Below, one piece after another: positions 62,996 to 64,000 of a stretch of DNA of 64,000 nucleotides (position 1 is its first letter; each line of letters starts with the position of its first letter). The notes under the pieces were generated by a model. That model did not search any database, was not told the DNA's origin, and was given only the letters and a program-made list of their open reading frames with translations. The translations under genes were made by a program, and so were the position numbers. This stretch comes from Prevotella sp. E15-22 (GTDB taxonomy: Bacteria > Bacteroidota > Bacteroidia > Bacteroidales > Bacteroidaceae): assembly GCF_023204875.1 (NCBI RefSeq), contig NZ_CP096247.1, positions 1,674,001 to 1,738,000 of the forward strand, in the 5' to 3' direction.

Positions 62996-64000
62996 TTATT
63001 TTCTTACGATAGTTTGCTCTCTATCGGGGCCGATAGAGATGATAGTAATTGGAGTTTCGAGTTCTTTCTCAAGAAACTTGATATAGTCAGAGAACTGTTG
63101 GGGGAACTGGTCCTCAGAAGTAAACTTCGTCATATCAGTCTTCCAACCAGGCAGCTCTACATATACAGGTTCGATACCCTCCTCGATATTGTAGGGGAAA
63201 TCGCGCGTTTCAACGCCATTCACCTTGTACGATGTGCAGGCCTTGATAGTGTCGAAGCCATCGAGCACATCACTCTTCATCATGATGAGCTGCGTAACGC
63301 CATTGACCATGATAGAATAGCGCAGAGCAACGAGATCAATCCATCCACAACGACGCTCACGACCAGTCACGGCACCATACTCATGACCCAGGTCACGAAT
63401 CTTCTTACCAGTCTCATCGAAGAGCTCTGTGGGGAAAGGACCGGCGCCAACACGTGTACAATAAGCCTTCATGATACCAAACACTTCACCAATTTTGTTG
63501 GGGCCGATACCCAAACCCGTGCATGCACCAGCACAAATAGTGTTTGAAGAAGTTACAAAGGGATAGCTACCAAAGTCAACATCAAGCATTGTGCCTTGAG
63601 CGCCTTCGCACAGAACACTCTTACCAGAGCGCAGAATTTGATTGATTTCGTGTTCACTATCAACAATCGGGAACTGACGCAAATACTCAATACCCTCTAA
63701 CCATTTCTTCTCAACTTCTGTGATATCATATTCGAAGTTTAGCGATTTCAGAATGGCCTCATGTCGAGCCTTTGCAGCAGCGTATTTCTCAGGAAAGTTT
63801 TCAAGAATATCGCCTACACGAAGACCTGTGCGACTCACCTTATCGGTATATGTAGGACCTATGCCCTTACCAGTTGTGCCCACTTTATTTTTTCCTTTTT
63901 GGGCCTCATATGCAGCATCCAGCACACGATGAGTAGGCATTATTAAATGAGCCTTCTTTGAAATATGAAGACGCTCTTTCAAAGGATGACCAGTCGCTTC
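62996..64000 (-). CDS. purA: Adenylosuccinate synthetase, N-terminus outside window
   Basis: Purine biosynthesis enzyme making adenylosuccinate from IMP, aspartate and GTP. The frame is open to the right edge, so roughly the first 95 residues (with the GDEGKG loop) are missing. Visible family marks: KVGTTGKGIGPTYTDKVSR, CEGAQGTMLDVDFGSYPFVT, VGAGPFPTELFDETGKKIRD, EYGAVTGRERRCGWIDLVAL and ISIGPDREQTI at the end. It lies upstream of hisS on the same strand. Confidence 0.96.
   Translation of the reverse strand, partial: EATGHPLKERLHISKKAHLIMPTHRVLDAAYEAQKGKNKVGTTGKGIGPTYTDKVSRTGLRVGDILENFPEKYAAAKARHEAILKSLNFEYDITEVEKKWLEGIEYLRQFPIVDSEHEINQILRSGKSVLCEGAQGTMLDVDFGSYPFVTSSNTICAGACTGLGIGPNKIGEVFGIMKAYCTRVGAGPFPTELFDETGKKIRDLGHEYGAVTGRERRCGWIDLVALRYSIMVNGVTQLIMMKSDVLDGFDTIKACTSYKVNGVETRDFPYNIEEGIEPVYVELPGWKTDMTKFTSEDQFPQQFSDYIKFLEKELETPITIISIGPDREQTIVRK

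Overview
The window looks like a chromosome segment of a gut or rumen Bacteroidota, most likely Prevotella or a close relative (Prevotellaceae). Four signs support this: promoters with a -7 box of the TAnnTTTG type; an 11-subunit complex I operon without nuoE/F/G and with fused nuoC-nuoD; a surface protein with a Prevotella-style C-terminal tail; and many secreted plant-polysaccharide enzymes. No rRNA, tRNA or CRISPR array was recognised.

Layout. 1-7 kb: plant cell-wall enzymes. These are a GH51 arabinofuranosidase (runs off the left edge), a fragment of an ABC-2 permease abutting a GH43 xylosidase that has lost its own start, and a GH2 beta-galactosidase-like enzyme carrying a LamG insertion. 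7-12 kb: one very large repeat-built surface protein. 12.1-14.1 kb: a 48-residue ORF, a Y-family DNA polymerase and a YolD-like gene cut short beside a striking 10-bp tandem array whose last four units are inverted. 14.1-26.3 kb: an AT-rich accessory island. 26.4-36.5 kb: nuoABCDHIJKLMN on the minus strand. 36.7-40.5 kb: a pectin pair (CE12 rhamnogalacturonan acetylesterase and GH106 rhamnosidase). 40.5-50 kb: trmN, then the overlapping string lon-tgt-lptG-like-DEAD helicase-clpC. 50-64 kb: an SGNH esterase, a minus-strand unit (71-residue membrane protein, OmpH-like lipoprotein, nhaD, pfkA), pepD-uvrA-cdd on plus, and a beta-helix lipoprotein, rubrerythrin, hisS and partial purA on minus.

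The most interesting part is 15.4-22.1 kb. On the plus strand sits a long prokaryotic Argonaute with an inactive PIWI tetrad. Its first 31 residues appear to be the start of a C5-cytosine DNA methyltransferase (through motif I), so it looks like a gene fusion. Twelve bases downstream follows a 390-residue helical protein with no family I recognise, a candidate effector or partner. Facing away, a divergent unit encodes an HTH regulator, a KilA-N protein, an HNH endonuclease remnant, and an unusual protein joining an FtsK-gamma-like winged helix, a DEDDh exonuclease and about four NUMOD1-like DNA-binding repeats. The two divergent promoters share an exact 16-bp inverted sequence that contains both -7 boxes. 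I infer a defence locus built on the ruins of a restriction-modification system.

Directly after it (22.1-26.2 kb) comes a cassette common in Bacteroidales: an unknown protein, a DUF3987-like protein, a CHC2/Toprim primase, an HU-like protein and a smalltalk micropeptide. It is preceded and interrupted by several repeat structures, two of which are inserted in frame inside the primase gene.
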